Below, one piece after another: positions 1 through 9,073 of a DNA stretch of 64,000 nucleotides. Location of the stretch: assembly GCF_002135235.1 (NCBI RefSeq), contig NZ_NEGB01000004.1, forward strand, positions 62,001 through 126,000. Reading direction: 5' to 3'. The notes beneath the pieces are model-generated. The model saw only the letters and a list, made by a program, of their open reading frames with translations, searched no databases and was not told the DNA's origin. Every line of letters starts with the position of its first letter. The stretch's first letter is position 1. The position numbers were made by a program, and so were the translations under genes. This DNA is from Acinetobacter silvestris. Lineage in GTDB: Bacteria; Pseudomonadota; Gammaproteobacteria; Pseudomonadales; Moraxellaceae.

Positions 1-900
1 CATGATAATGGCTGCAGCTGCGATACCTGCCTGGCTGAACAAGTTTACAAATGGACTAATTGTAGGATCGATCTTATTCCACGGCGTAACAGACATTACG
101 ATGACTAATGCTAAAACGTAGAAGAAAATAATACGAATAGGAATTGAATTTACAGCTTTTGGTAAATTACGTTCTGGATCTTTTGTTTCAGCTGCTGTGG
201 TACCGACCAACTCCACCCCGACAAAGGCGAAAATAGCAATCTGGAAACCTGCTAAGAAACCATGTGCTCCTGTCGGAAACATACCCCCATGACTCCACAG
301 ATGGGTAAATGATGCGACTTCACCTGCTGTAGAACTAAATCCCGTGAAAATCATCCATAAACCGACTGCAATCAATACGATAATGGCAATGATTTTGACC
401 AGTGCAAACCAGAACTCCAACTCACCAAACAGTTTCACTGTCATGAGATTTAAGCCCATAATAAACACAATCGCAGCAACACTAATCATTGCGCCTTCAA
501 TTGGTGAAAATGGCAGACCATTATTAAAGAATTGTAAATAATAAATAATGGCAGATAAATCTGCGATTCCTATGGTGATCCAACACAACCAATACGTCCA
601 TCCCACAAAATATCCTGCCCAAGGGCCAATTAAATCTGTTGAAAAGTCGATAAAGGATTTGTATTGCAAATTTGAAAGTAGTAATTCACCAAGCGCACGC
701 ATGACAAAAAACACCATCAAACCAATAATCATATAGATAAATAGAATTGAAGGTCCTGCAAGGCTGATCGTTTTACCTGATCCCATGAACAACCCTGTTC
801 CAATTGCCCCACCAATTGCAATCAATTGTAAATGTCGGTTGGATAAACTTCGTTGAAGTTCTCCCCCCTCACTCGAATGGGATGTATTTAATTTTTGCAT
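1..900 (-). CDS. cycA: Amino-acid permease, CycA (D-serine/D-alanine/glycine) type, C-terminus outside window
   Basis: Inner-membrane proton symporter of the APC family; the first 300 residues are present and the gene runs off the window edge. The N-terminus (RSLSNRHLQLIAIGGAIGTG, then GSGKTISLAGPSI) is the family signature around TM1, and hydrophobic segments follow regularly. Residues about 205-240 (GFQIAIFAFVGVELVGTTAA, then ETKDPE) match E. coli CycA from memory, better than the related AroP or ProY permeases. Substrates are inferred to be small neutral amino acids such as D-serine, D-alanine and glycine. A D-serine operon lies 30 kb away. The start ATG at 900 is the first Met before the conserved region. 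Specificity is not certain. Confidence 0.85.
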   Translation of the reverse strand, partial: MQKLNTSHSSEGGELQRSLSNRHLQLIAIGGAIGTGLFMGSGKTISLAGPSILFIYMIIGLMVFFVMRALGELLLSNLQYKSFIDFSTDLIGPWAGYFVGWTYWLCWITIGIADLSAIIYYLQFFNNGLPFSPIEGAMISVAAIVFIMGLNLMTVKLFGELEFWFALVKIIAIIVLIAVGLWMIFTGFSSTAGEVASFTHLWSHGGMFPTGAHGFLAGFQIAIFAFVGVELVGTTAAETKDPERNLPKAVNSIPIRIIFFYVLALVIVMSVTPWNKIDPTISPFVNLFSQAGIAAAAIIM

Positions 901-1380
901 TTTATATTTCGTCTTAGTATTCAATGCTAAACAAATTATCTTAATTTTCAAAAAAAGGAAAAAGAAAAATCAACACCAATCATTCATTATTCAAAACCGA
1001 ATACAAAAATTTCATCTAAGAAATGCCCAACCTTTGAATAAAAACCCAGTAAAACCATTTAATTCTTATAAAAATCAAATACCAATCATTACTTTTAAAA
1101 ATAAAAGAGGAAGCTTGTATACCAAATAAATCCATGTCAAAAAAGAAACATTGAAAAAAAAATAATCCTGAAATTCAAGAACTCATTTAGAAACATTAGT
1201 CATGGTCAAAGAAATGAAAAACTGCTTAGCGAAATACGAATCACGTGGACTGTGCTCAACCTTAAATAAGCTCAGTTCTTTGAGCCGTAACAATGCAGCT
1301 CTGTTTGTATAGATATTTCTACATGATGTTGTATAGTGCCTGCTGAACTCAATTTAGACATTTCTTTCGAATACATCATT
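901..1380. other. AT-rich intergenic region upstream of cycA and radA
   Basis: A divergent spacer of 480 bases with no convincing gene. It must hold promoters for the permease (leftward) and radA (rightward). A TATAGT hexamer at 1332-1337 could be a -10 element for radA, but no -35 hexamer sits at a good distance. I see no strong repeat or hairpin here. Confidence 0.5.
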
Positions 1381-2772
1381 ATGGCAAAAGTTAAAACCGT
1401 TTATCGCTGTGAACAATGTGGTGCAGAACATCTTAAATGGGCGGGACAATGCTCAGATTGCGGTGAATGGAATAGCTTAACCGAAGTTCGTATAGAACCT
1501 ACAGTAACACATCGTGCAAAGGCTAATTTAAGTGGCGGCTATACCGGTCAGGCTGCCAATATCACCCTACTCAACAAAATCACCGTTTCCAATGAAACTC
1601 GTTTGGCGACTGGAATTAGTGAGTTTGATCGTGTGCTCGGTGGCGGCTTAGTCACAGGTTCAGTGGTGTTAATTGGTGGTGATCCAGGGATTGGGAAATC
1701 AACGATATTGCTGCAAACTGCAACCCATATGGCCGCTGCGAATAGTTCGGCATTATATGTCACGGGTGAAGAATCACTCTCTCAAGTTGCATTGCGTGCT
1801 CAACGCTTAGACTTACCCACCGATCGCCTTAAAGTCATGGCAGAAACCTGTGTTGAGCGAATTTGTGAAGTCCTTTCACATGAGCGCCCTGCTGTGGCTA
1901 TTTTAGATTCAATTCAAACCTTATATACAGAAACCTTACAATCTGCACCGGGCGGAGTTTCTCAAATTCGAGAATCAGCGGCCTTACTGACCCGTTTTGC
2001 CAAAAATAGTGGGACAGCTTTATTTCTCGTTGGTCATGTCACCAAAGAAGGTGCATTGGCTGGACCGCGTGTACTTGAGCATATGGTGGATTGCGTCCTC
2101 TATTTTGAAGGTCAATCGGATTCGCGCTACCGTATGATTCGTGCGGTAAAAAACCGATTTGGTGCAGTGAATGAGCTCGGTGTATTTGGCATGACCGATA
2201 AAGGACTCAAAGAAGTGGCCAATCCATCGGCTATTTTTCTAAGTCGTTACGATGAAGCCATTCCTGGTTCCATCGTCATGATTAGCCGTGAAGGTACGCG
2301 TCCCTTATTGGTAGAAGTACAAGCACTAGTCGATGATGCACATGGTCAACCACGCCGTGTCGCACTAGGCTTAGAACAAAATCGCTTAAATATGCTCCTT
2401 GCTGTTATGCATCGACATGGCGGCGTCCAAACCTCTGGACAAGATGTCTATGTCAATGTTGTCGGTGGACTGAAAATTACCGAAACTGGTTCAGATTTAG
2501 CCGTATTACTCGCCTGTGCCTCTAGTATTCGCAGTAAAGCCTTACCACAACAATTGGCTGTTTTTGGTGAAGTTGGACTCTCGGGTGAAATTCGCCCAGT
2601 TCCTAATGGGCAAGAACGCTTAAAAGAAGCCATTAAGCATGGCTTTAAATATATTATTGTGCCACGCGGCAATGCACCGCAAAAAAGCATTGCGGGTGTA
2701 CAAATCATTGCTGTAGCTCGCTTACATGAAGCATTGACTGAAGCAATGCAACTTGCAGATGAGGTGAATTAG
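1381..2772 (+). CDS. radA: DNA repair protein RadA (branch-migration ATPase)
   Basis: RadA (Sms) is a RecA-like, DnaB-like hexameric ATPase that extends heteroduplex during recombination. It acts in repair and in natural transformation. The 463-residue product has the C4 zinc finger (Cys10, 13, 24, 27), a Walker A motif GGDPGIGKST at 99-108, the RadA-specific KNRFG motif at 257-261 and a C-terminal Lon-protease-like domain. An upstream in-frame GTG at 1336 would add 15 residues, but MAKVKT at 1381 is the canonical RadA N-terminus, so that ATG is chosen. It is apparently monocistronic. Confidence 0.97.
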   Translation: MAKVKTVYRCEQCGAEHLKWAGQCSDCGEWNSLTEVRIEPTVTHRAKANLSGGYTGQAANITLLNKITVSNETRLATGISEFDRVLGGGLVTGSVVLIGGDPGIGKSTILLQTATHMAAANSSALYVTGEESLSQVALRAQRLDLPTDRLKVMAETCVERICEVLSHERPAVAILDSIQTLYTETLQSAPGGVSQIRESAALLTRFAKNSGTALFLVGHVTKEGALAGPRVLEHMVDCVLYFEGQSDSRYRMIRAVKNRFGAVNELGVFGMTDKGLKEVANPSAIFLSRYDEAIPGSIVMISREGTRPLLVEVQALVDDAHGQPRRVALGLEQNRLNMLLAVMHRHGGVQTSGQDVYVNVVGGLKITETGSDLAVLLACASSIRSKALPQQLAVFGEVGLSGEIRPVPNGQERLKEAIKHGFKYIIVPRGNAPQKSIAGVQIIAVARLHEALTEAMQLADEVN

Positions 2773-2893
2773 AACATTCGTTATATTTATGTGAAGATAT
2801 TGATAAATAAATAGCAATGCGTATTGAAATTCAATCGAAAAGGCTTCATAAATAGATTTAACATTTAAACTTTGTTCATAGTAGGAAAAATCG

Positions 2894-3880
2894 ATGGAAG
2901 TTCGACAGCGTAGTTTGATGGCCGGTCTTTTAATGGCGACACTGGTGGTTGCACCTTTAGCAGAAGCTAAACGTGCAGGCGGCGGTAAAAGCCATGGTAT
3001 GAGCAGATCTAACACATCTAGCCAATCTTATTCTCAACCTCGTCAAGCTACACCTGCCCAACAACCTGCTGCTCCTGCAACTGCACCACAAAAATCTGGT
3101 CCAGGCGTAGGTGGTATGGTCGCTGCTGGTGTTGCTGGTGCTGCGCTTGGTGCAGTTGCCGCAAATGCGATGGCAGATGACCATAAGCCAAATGCTCAAG
3201 CAGCAAGCGAAACTCAAGTTGCACAGCAACAAGAGGAAAAAAAGAGTGGAATCCCTAGTTGGATTTGGCTATTAATTATTGCTGCTGGCGCATTCTTTAT
3301 CTTCCGTAAATTCGGCGCAAAAAAAAAATTAGCAAGCAATAATCCATTTGCACCAAATAGTGCAGGTCCTGGATCAGCACCTTTTGGTCAAGCGAATGCA
3401 ACCCCACGTAATGCTGGCGGAAACACCAATATTTTTGGTCAATCTGTAGCTGGTGATGCACCAACTCAAGCACCATTTGGCAGTGCCTCTACTCAAAGTG
3501 GTAGCCAATTGCCAGATGGCACTGAACCTGCTGCATTTTTACGTATTGCTCGTCAACGTTTTAATCATATTCAGTCAATGAACACTGCCAGTAATATTGC
3601 TGAGATTCAGCGTTATTTAACACCCGATCTATACCAGTCAATGTATAACGATATTATGGCAAACCAAGATCAAGATGTTGCTGAGTTCTCGAACTTAAAT
3701 GCCATGGTGATTAATTCATCTACTGAAAATAGCCAATATATTGTCAGTGTTCGCTTTACTGGTACTGTAAGTGAAGACCTCAATAGCCTTCCACAAGCAT
3801 TTGCAGAAGTTTGGCACTTTGTAAAACCAGCAGGTTCTAGCCAAGATTGGTTAGTTGCTGGTATTCAACAAGAAAGCTAA
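2894..3880 (+). CDS. Tim44-like domain membrane protein
   Basis: A 328-residue protein with an N-terminal signal-like segment (MAGLLMATLVVAPLAEA). A low-complexity Gln/Pro/Ala/Ser stretch follows to about residue 110. A single transmembrane helix lies near 121-140 (IPSWIWLLIIAAGAFFIF, then a basic RKFGAKKK stop). A second Gly/Asn/Gln-rich linker leads to a folded C-terminal domain at about 210-328 resembling the bacterial Tim44-like (PF04280) fold. Function in bacteria is unknown; membrane attachment of a solvent-exposed ligand-binding domain is inferred. It is followed by a strong terminator, so probably transcribed alone. Confidence 0.8.
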   Translation: MEVRQRSLMAGLLMATLVVAPLAEAKRAGGGKSHGMSRSNTSSQSYSQPRQATPAQQPAAPATAPQKSGPGVGGMVAAGVAGAALGAVAANAMADDHKPNAQAASETQVAQQQEEKKSGIPSWIWLLIIAAGAFFIFRKFGAKKKLASNNPFAPNSAGPGSAPFGQANATPRNAGGNTNIFGQSVAGDAPTQAPFGSASTQSGSQLPDGTEPAAFLRIARQRFNHIQSMNTASNIAEIQRYLTPDLYQSMYNDIMANQDQDVAEFSNLNAMVINSSTENSQYIVSVRFTGTVSEDLNSLPQAFAEVWHFVKPAGSSQDWLVAGIQQES

Positions 3881-3893
3881 GCCCTTCTCAATA

Positions 3894-3927
3894 TAAAAAA
3901 CCAGTGCTTCGTCACTGGTTTTTTATT
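3894..3927 (+). terminator. Intrinsic terminator of the Tim44-like gene
   Basis: Perfect stem CCAGTG/CACTGG extended by an A-run and a T-run on either side, starting 14 bases after the stop codon. The A/T flanks make it potentially bidirectional. Confidence 0.85.
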
Positions 3928-4293
3928 GGCTATATCATTCTATTAATACCATATAAAATCATGCCTCATGCATTTAAAACTCCATAAACAACTTGATAAA
4001 AATTCACCTTCAAACTGCTCTATTTTTTATTTAAATACTTACTTTAGTACGAGTTATTAGATCTTTGATTACATCATAATAAGGTTTATAAATACCCAAT
4101 TCTTATATTCATTAATTTACTTCAAGTATTCAATAGAGCTACTTCCCTATAAAATGATTAGCCCATAATTTAATTGGAATCGATAGAGTAAAAATTGAAA
4201 TGAATCAAACTGAAAGCTGCTTATTTTCAATACCCTATACGTAATTTAAATATCCAAATAAACAGCCAGAATTTCTCGTTAAAAATATTGCAT
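3928..4293. other. AT-rich intergenic region without recognisable genes
   Basis: About 365 bases between two convergent genes. No open frame with codon structure, no tRNA and no repeat was seen. It is bounded on both sides by intrinsic terminators. Confidence 0.5.
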
Positions 4294-4324
4294 AAAAAAG
4301 CCCTGAATCATCAGAGCTTTTTTA
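4294..4324 (-). terminator. Intrinsic terminator after the DegS/AlgW-type protease gene
   Basis: Stem AAAAAAGCYCTGA with loop ATCA and the complementary TCAGAGCTTTTTT, containing one mismatch. It lies 10 bases beyond the protease stop codon; on the minus strand it ends in a T-run. Confidence 0.8.
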
Positions 4325-4334
4325 TAACTTAATC

Positions 4335-5510
4335 TTAACGTTGTGGAAGTGGAATATACTGAGAATCTGGGCTCTGTACCTTGCGTTCACCAACTTTGAC
4401 ACTTAAAGCAACAGTCTGCCCACCACGAATCACTTCGACATGAATAATTGAATTGGGTGCTTGTAATGCAACATAATTAATCAAGTGCGAGGTTGAAGTA
4501 ATTACCTCATTATTCACCTTCATAATTTTATCACCAACTTTTAAGCCAGCCAAAGCAGCAGGACCACCTTTCAACACATCTGCAACGACAACGCCAGCCT
4601 CGCGCGGCTGTAATACATCATCTTGTTTTGGTGGAACTAAGCTAATACCTAACCAACCACGAATAACTCGACCATCTTTTAAAATCGAATTCATCACTTG
4701 TTGGCAAACTTTCGCAGGAATCGCAAAACCAATCCCTAAAGAACCACCCGACTGCGAGAAAATTGCTGTATTAACACCAATTAAATTCCCTGCAACATCA
4801 ATCAGTGCCCCGCCTGAGTTACCAGGATTAATCGCAGCATCTGTCTGAATAAAATCTTCATAGGTGTTAATACCTAAATCTGAACGACCAGTTGCAGAAA
4901 TAATCCCTTGTGTCACTGTTTGTCCAACGCCGAATGGATTACCAATCGCGAGAACAACATCACCTACTTCATTACCACTGAGTTTAAAAGGTAAAACTGG
5001 TAATTTATCCAGTTCAATTTTAATTACAGCCAAGTCAGTATCTGGGTCAGCTCCAATAACTTTCGCTTCTGCACGACGCCCATCTTGTAATGCCACAACA
5101 ATTTGATCTGCCTGAGCAATCACATGGTTGTTGGTTAAGATATAACCATCCGGGCGAACAATCACACCAGAGCCTAAACTGTTTTCAGTTTGCCCCTGAT
5201 TTTGATCAGGAATTTGATTACCAAAAAACTCTCTAAACGCAGGATCATTAAAAAGTGGATTGCTCTGTTTCACCTTTTGTAACGTGAAAATATTCACTAC
5301 GGCTGGAGCAGCCACTTTAACCGCAGCACTATAAGACACCACACCACCTGTACGTGATGTACCCACCAAGGGTTCAACTTTTTCTGCAGGCATTTTAACG
5401 CCATCTGCAGCAACAGGTGCTTGAGGCTGATGCAATTTTTGCCATCCAATGAAGCTAGCAATAACGATAACCAGTAACACCCAGGGTAACCATGTAAAGG
5501 AGCGGCGCAC
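4335..5510 (-). CDS. degS: Periplasmic membrane-anchored serine protease, DegS/AlgW type
   Basis: A trypsin-like S1C protease of the HtrA family, 391 residues. An N-terminal membrane anchor at about 8-23 (WVLLVIVIASFIGW) is followed by the protease domain with triad His129 (TNNHVI), Asp159 (DTDLAVI) and Ser232 (NPGNSGGA). A single PDZ domain follows at about 285-380. One PDZ and an uncleaved anchor fit the regulatory proteases DegS/AlgW, which cleave anti-sigma factors in the envelope stress response, rather than DegP with two PDZ domains. It is divergent from the NIF3 gene. The exact orthologue name (degS or algW) is a choice. Confidence 0.88.
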   Translation of the reverse strand: MRRSFTWLPWVLLVIVIASFIGWQKLHQPQAPVAADGVKMPAEKVEPLVGTSRTGGVVSYSAAVKVAAPAVVNIFTLQKVKQSNPLFNDPAFREFFGNQIPDQNQGQTENSLGSGVIVRPDGYILTNNHVIAQADQIVVALQDGRRAEAKVIGADPDTDLAVIKIELDKLPVLPFKLSGNEVGDVVLAIGNPFGVGQTVTQGIISATGRSDLGINTYEDFIQTDAAINPGNSGGALIDVAGNLIGVNTAIFSQSGGSLGIGFAIPAKVCQQVMNSILKDGRVIRGWLGISLVPPKQDDVLQPREAGVVVADVLKGGPAALAGLKVGDKIMKVNNEVITSTSHLINYVALQAPNSIIHVEVIRGGQTVALSVKVGERKVQSPDSQYIPLPQR

Positions 5511-5679
5511 TATATTTACCTCTAATTTTTTTAATTTATGAATAAAACTAATATTTTATCTATTGTAATCAAAATTTAAAAAGATAGATAAAAATCACGA
5601 AGAGTTTTGTTCAGCTTTAGTTACAATTCAAAATATGCTTTGATATGTTTAAGATAACTTATTATTTTTCAGGTAACTC

Positions 5680-6438
5680 ATGGCTCAATTAATTGATATT
5701 TTAACATGGTGTAACCAAACCCTTAAAACACCAGAATTTAAAGATTATGCACCCAATGGTATACAAATCGAAGGGAAACCAGACGTCCATAAAATAGTAT
5801 GTGCCGTCACAGCCTCACAAGATGCAATTGATGCTGCGATTGCGCAAAATGCAGACCTCTTATTGGTGCATCATGGTTATTTTTGGAAAGGTGAACCTTA
5901 CCCAATTACCGGTATGCGTGGGAAGCGTATTAAGAGTTTAATTCAACAGGATATTTCGCTGCTTGCTTATCACCTTCCTTTAGACTCACATCCGACTTTA
6001 GGCAATAATGCTGCAATTGCTGAGATTTTAGCGCTAGAACAAATTGAAAATTTAGAGCCAAGTGAACGTAATCCAATTGGAAATATTGGTTATTTAAAAC
6101 AAGCCATGTCACCTGATGACTTTAAGCAATATCTGACTGATCGTTTAGGTTTTGACACCATTCACTTACCTGCAAATAAAACATCAATTCAAAAAATTGG
6201 TTTCTGTACTGGTGCTGCACAAGACTTTATTACTCAAGCGGCTACAATGAATTGTGATGCATTTATTTCTGGTGAAGTCAGTGAGCGGACTTATTATGAA
6301 GCCAAAGAATTAGATATCCATTATTATGCCTGTGGACATCATGCAACTGAACGCTATGGTGTGCAACGATTGGCAAAAGCTATTTCAGAACAGTTCAATA
6401 TTGAGTATAGTTATTTCGAACTCAACAATCCGATTTAA
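5680..6438 (+). CDS. ybgI: NIF3-family dinuclear-metal protein (YbgI-like)
   Basis: A 252-residue protein of the NIF3/DUF34 family, which forms toroidal hexamers with a dinuclear metal centre; its biochemical role is unresolved. Metal ligands can be placed by comparison with YbgI: the HH pair at 64-65 (LLVHHG), His98 and Asp102 in HLPLD, and His220/Glu224 in GHHATERYG. Length is normal. It is divergent from the degS-type protease across a 170-base promoter region. An ATG at 5680 gives a full-length N-terminus. Confidence 0.92.
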   Translation: MAQLIDILTWCNQTLKTPEFKDYAPNGIQIEGKPDVHKIVCAVTASQDAIDAAIAQNADLLLVHHGYFWKGEPYPITGMRGKRIKSLIQQDISLLAYHLPLDSHPTLGNNAAIAEILALEQIENLEPSERNPIGNIGYLKQAMSPDDFKQYLTDRLGFDTIHLPANKTSIQKIGFCTGAAQDFITQAATMNCDAFISGEVSERTYYEAKELDIHYYACGHHATERYGVQRLAKAISEQFNIEYSYFELNNPI

Positions 6439-6590
6439 TTGCTATACCGCGATTTTAACATTTTCTTTATGCGTATAAATTCAGCTTATATTGTGTATTG
6501 TTATTTAAAGTGATGCACAATTACCCGAATTTTCTATTACAATAAAGCCACTTAATGTTAAAACCCAGCTTCATGCAAGGAATTAAAAAC

Positions 6591-7217
6591 ATGACAACCA
6601 TTACTTTACCTGTACTTCCATACGGTTATGATGACCTCGCTCCACACATTAGCAAAGAAACGCTTGAGTTTCACCATGACAAACACCACAACACCTATGT
6701 TGTTAACTTAAACAACCTCATTAAAGGCACAGACCTTGAAGGTAAATCTTTAGAAGAAATCATCAAAGCAGTTGCTGGTGATGCATCTAAAGCAGGTGTT
6801 TTCAATAATGCCGCACAAGTTTGGAACCACACGTTCTATTGGAACTGTATGGCTAAAAATGGTGGCGGTAAAGCAACTGGCACTTTAGCTGCTAAAATTG
6901 ATGAAACTTTCGGTTCTTATGAAAAATTTGCTGAAGAGTTTGCAGCTGCGGCAACCACTCAATTTGGTTCAGGTTGGGCTTGGTTAGTTGCTGATAAAGT
7001 AAATGGCAACCTTTCTATCGTTAAAACTGCAAATGCAGATACGCCACTTGCTCACGGTCAAGTTGCAGTACTTACCATTGACGTTTGGGAACATGCTTAT
7101 TACATCGATTTCCGTAATGCACGTCCTAAATACATCACGACTTTCTTAGAAAGCCTAGTAAACTGGGACTATGCAAATGCTAAATATGCTGGTCAAGAAG
7201 CTGGTGTAGAAAAATAA
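6591..7217 (+). CDS. sodB: Superoxide dismutase [Fe]
   Basis: Cytoplasmic enzyme dismutating superoxide to oxygen and hydrogen peroxide, 208 residues. Metal ligands are His28, His80 ([10 protein letters not shown]), Asp164 and His168 (DVWEHAYY). The Gln of [12 protein letters not shown] at residue 76 is the FeSOD-type second-sphere residue. The start is set at 6591 ([20 protein letters not shown]), matching family N-termini; an in-frame ATG at 6555 would add 12 atypical residues. An AAGG ribosome site lies 10 bases upstream. A terminator follows, so the gene is probably monocistronic. Confidence 0.97.
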   Translation: MTTITLPVLPYGYDDLAPHISKETLEFHHDKHHNTYVVNLNNLIKGTDLEGKSLEEIIKAVAGDASKAGVFNNAAQVWNHTFYWNCMAKNGGGKATGTLAAKIDETFGSYEKFAEEFAAAATTQFGSGWAWLVADKVNGNLSIVKTANADTPLAHGQVAVLTIDVWEHAYYIDFRNARPKYITTFLESLVNWDYANAKYAGQEAGVEK

Positions 7218-7232
7218 GCGATTCAGTTCGTT

Positions 7233-7263
7233 TAAAAATCACCCTTTATGGGTGATTTTTTAT
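7233..7263 (+). terminator. Intrinsic terminator of sodB
   Basis: Perfect stem AAAAATCACCC/GGGTGATTTTT with loop TTTAT, 17 bases after the sodB stop, ending in a T-run. Confidence 0.88.
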
Positions 7264-7463
7264 GGCAAAAATAAGTTCATTACAATTCCTATTTACAGCC
7301 ACTTTTCATATCAAACACAATTTAAAATTATGAGTAATCATTTTAATGCTGAGCATTTTACTAATCGATGCTGCTTAAAAATATAAAAAGAATCAATATA
7401 TAGACAATTATTTCAAGATTGAACAATAAAAAAACATTCAAGCAAAAAAACTGTTAATTTTGC

Positions 7464-7492
7464 TTGACCCCGTATGCTTTCATCCCTAGAAT
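7464..7492 (+). promoter_or_regulatory. Sigma-70 promoter of the tandem tRNA-Asn unit
   Basis: TTGACC (7464-7469), a 17-base spacer and TAGAAT (7487-7492), 11 bases before the first tRNA base. The same arrangement (TTGACC, 17 bases, TAAAAT) precedes the third tRNA-Asn copy, which supports the call. Confidence 0.85.
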
Positions 7493-7503
7493 TCGCATCA
7501 GAT

Positions 7504-7579
7504 TCTCCAATAGCTCAGTCGGTAGAGCGACGGACTGTTAATCCGCAGGTCCCTGGTTCGAGCCCAGGTTGGAGAGCCA
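7504..7579 (+). tRNA. tRNA-Asn(GTT), copy 1
   Basis: 76 bases with encoded CCA. The acceptor stem is TCTCCAA/TTGGAGA, the anticodon stem-loop carries CTGTTAA (anticodon GTT), and the T arm has the GGTTCGAGCC core. Five bases separate it from copy 2, so both should come from one transcript. Confidence 0.97.
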
Positions 7580-7584
7580 TCTAT

Positions 7585-7660
7585 TCTTCCATAGCTCAGT
7601 CGGTAGAGCGACGGACTGTTAATCCGCAGGTCCCTGGTTCGAGCCCAGGTGGAAGAGCCA
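7585..7660 (+). tRNA. tRNA-Asn(GTT), copy 2, with altered acceptor stem
   Basis: 76 bases with encoded CCA, identical to copy 1 from the D arm through the T arm. Its acceptor stem is TCTTCCA/TGGAAGA instead of TCTCCAA/TTGGAGA. Both strands of the stem changed together, so pairing is kept. Discriminator G and anticodon GTT are unchanged. Confidence 0.97.
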
Positions 7661-7667
7661 AGATTCT

Positions 7668-7701
7668 AAAAGCCCACTCTATTTGCAGTGGGCTTTTTTT
7701 A
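7668..7701 (+). terminator. Intrinsic terminator of the tandem tRNA-Asn unit
   Basis: Stem AGCCCACT (7671-7678) / AGTGGGCT (7687-7694), then a run of T residues, 10 bases after the CCA of copy 2. Confidence 0.9.
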
Positions 7702-7776
7702 TGCGAATAACCATCATGTAATCAATAAAACAAGCCCCACCTAAAATTTGGTAAAAGCGCTTACTTTGAAAACAGC

Positions 7777-8340
7777 TTAATCTTTTAAATTATACAAATA
7801 CATACTCGAAGCACTTTTAAAGAGTACGAACTTCGCAATCTGAACAATACTCGGATCAGAATTTGTACATAAATCTTCAAACCCAACATCTGGATTTTCT
7901 CTAAATTTTAGAGTTGTGTTGATATCAAAATTTTGTGCCAACCTAAAACTCAAATTATCTTCTTTTAGATCAATTAAATAATCTAATCCATCTTTTTTGA
8001 CGGAAGCGACCTCGGAATCTAAATCTAAATCACCCACATCCCCCAAAGGAATCCCAATAGCACCAGCTGCATAATCAGCATGCTCTTCAAACTCTTGTCG
8101 AGTTAATTCAGAAATTTCTGCACGTTGAAGCTGACTTTTTACCTCTATTTCATTATCTTTATAAAGTTCTTGCCAAAGTGAATCATCAATCATTTGCGTA
8201 AAGGATAATAATTGACACGGCTTTGCCACAACCGCCCCACTCACAGTCGCTTGTTCAGCATTTTTATCGGCATGATTCTTTTGCGAAGAACATGCTAGTA
8301 ATTCAAATAATATGCATATCAACAAGAGCTTAAGTTTCAT
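7777..8340 (-). CDS. Hypothetical lipoprotein
   Basis: A 187-residue protein with a lipoprotein signal peptide: basic MKLK, hydrophobic core and lipobox LLAC with Cys17. The mature part is acidic (for example DVGDLDLDSEVASVKKDG) and has no motif I recognise. It lies on the opposite strand between two tRNA-Asn units, so it may have arrived with or be bracketed by the tRNA duplication. It has no operon partners. Outer- or inner-membrane anchoring with a periplasmic domain is inferred from the signal only. Confidence 0.75.
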   Translation of the reverse strand: MKLKLLLICILFELLACSSQKNHADKNAEQATVSGAVVAKPCQLLSFTQMIDDSLWQELYKDNEIEVKSQLQRAEISELTRQEFEEHADYAAGAIGIPLGDVGDLDLDSEVASVKKDGLDYLIDLKEDNLSFRLAQNFDINTTLKFRENPDVGFEDLCTNSDPSIVQIAKFVLFKSASSMYLYNLKD

Positions 8341-8427
8341 TGTTACCTAATTTTCGTCTACATTGATGACGAGCGATCAATTATTTAGCAAATAATACGT
8401 TTTTCTACGTAATCAATCAATTTCTAC

Positions 8428-8456
8428 TTGACCTTATTGCTCTGCATCCCTAAAAT
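8428..8456 (+). promoter_or_regulatory. Sigma-70 promoter of tRNA-Asn copy 3
   Basis: TTGACC (8428-8433), 17-base spacer, TAAAAT (8451-8456), 11 bases before the tRNA. It is a near copy of the promoter at 7464, including the CATCCCTA preceding the tRNA. Confidence 0.85.
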
Positions 8457-8467
8457 CGCTCTCAGAT

Positions 8468-8543
8468 TCTCCAATAGCTCAGTCGGTAGAGCGACGGACT
8501 GTTAATCCGCAGGTCCCTGGTTCGAGCCCAGGTTGGAGAGCCA
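8468..8543 (+). tRNA. tRNA-Asn(GTT), copy 3
   Basis: 76 bases with CCA, with the same sequence as copy 1 including the TCTCCAA/TTGGAGA acceptor stem and GTT anticodon. Confidence 0.97.
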
Positions 8544-8549
8544 AATTCT

Positions 8550-8578
8550 AAAAACCCACTCAAAAGAGTGGGTTTTTC
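8550..8578 (+). terminator. Intrinsic terminator of tRNA-Asn copy 3
   Basis: Stem AAAACCCACT (8551-8560) / AGTGGGTTTT (8567-8576), 8 bases after the tRNA. Confidence 0.88.
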
Positions 8579-8602
8579 TTATCTCATTGAAAGATAAATA
8601 TC

Positions 8603-9073
8603 GTGGTTAATTTAAGCCAAATTACATTTTTAATTATTGGGTGTATTGCAAGCCTTGCCATACTCATCATCATCAATCTTGAAAAAATTAAATTTAAACG
8701 TGACATTCAAATTAATACCACTAAAAAAGAATATTACGCTAAGCCTGTCATTAGTAAATTTGAAATTAAAATGTTTGAACGCTTAAAAAAAGCTTGCCCA
8801 GAGCATCATGTTTTAGCACAGGTCGCTTTTAGTGCATTAATGACCAGTAACTACATGGCAACACGAAATAAGTTCAATCGAAAAGTAACAGATTTTGTGA
8901 TCTTAAATCACCATCTTGATGTGGTATGCATTATCGAATTAGATGATCCCAGTCATGCTGGCAAAGGAAATGAAGATGCAAAACGTGATGCCATGCTACA
9001 AGAAGCTGGCTACACCGTACTCAGATACACCAACATCCCCACGGTTCGCCAACTCCAAAAAGATATCTATTGA
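8603..9073 (+). CDS. Membrane-anchored DUF2726 protein
   Basis: A 156-residue protein starting with GTG at 8603. One N-terminal transmembrane helix lies at about 6-24 (ITFLIIGCIASLAILIIINL). The DUF2726 domain at about 45-150 contains KVTDFVI, the acidic ELDDPSH and KRDAMLQEAGYTVLRY. This order of D, E and a late helix resembles PD-(D/E)XK-type nuclease folds, and DUF2726 is often compared with them. Catalysis is not shown. It sits directly after a tRNA terminator with its own terminator behind it. Confidence 0.78.
   Translation: MVNLSQITFLIIGCIASLAILIIINLEKIKFKRDIQINTTKKEYYAKPVISKFEIKMFERLKKACPEHHVLAQVAFSALMTSNYMATRNKFNRKVTDFVILNHHLDVVCIIELDDPSHAGKGNEDAKRDAMLQEAGYTVLRYTNIPTVRQLQKDIY

Noticed and set aside
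7474..7710. Open frame of 78 codons with an internal repeat across the tandem tRNA-Asn genes
   Set aside because: It is the translation of two tRNA genes and their spacer; the repeat is the tRNA duplication.
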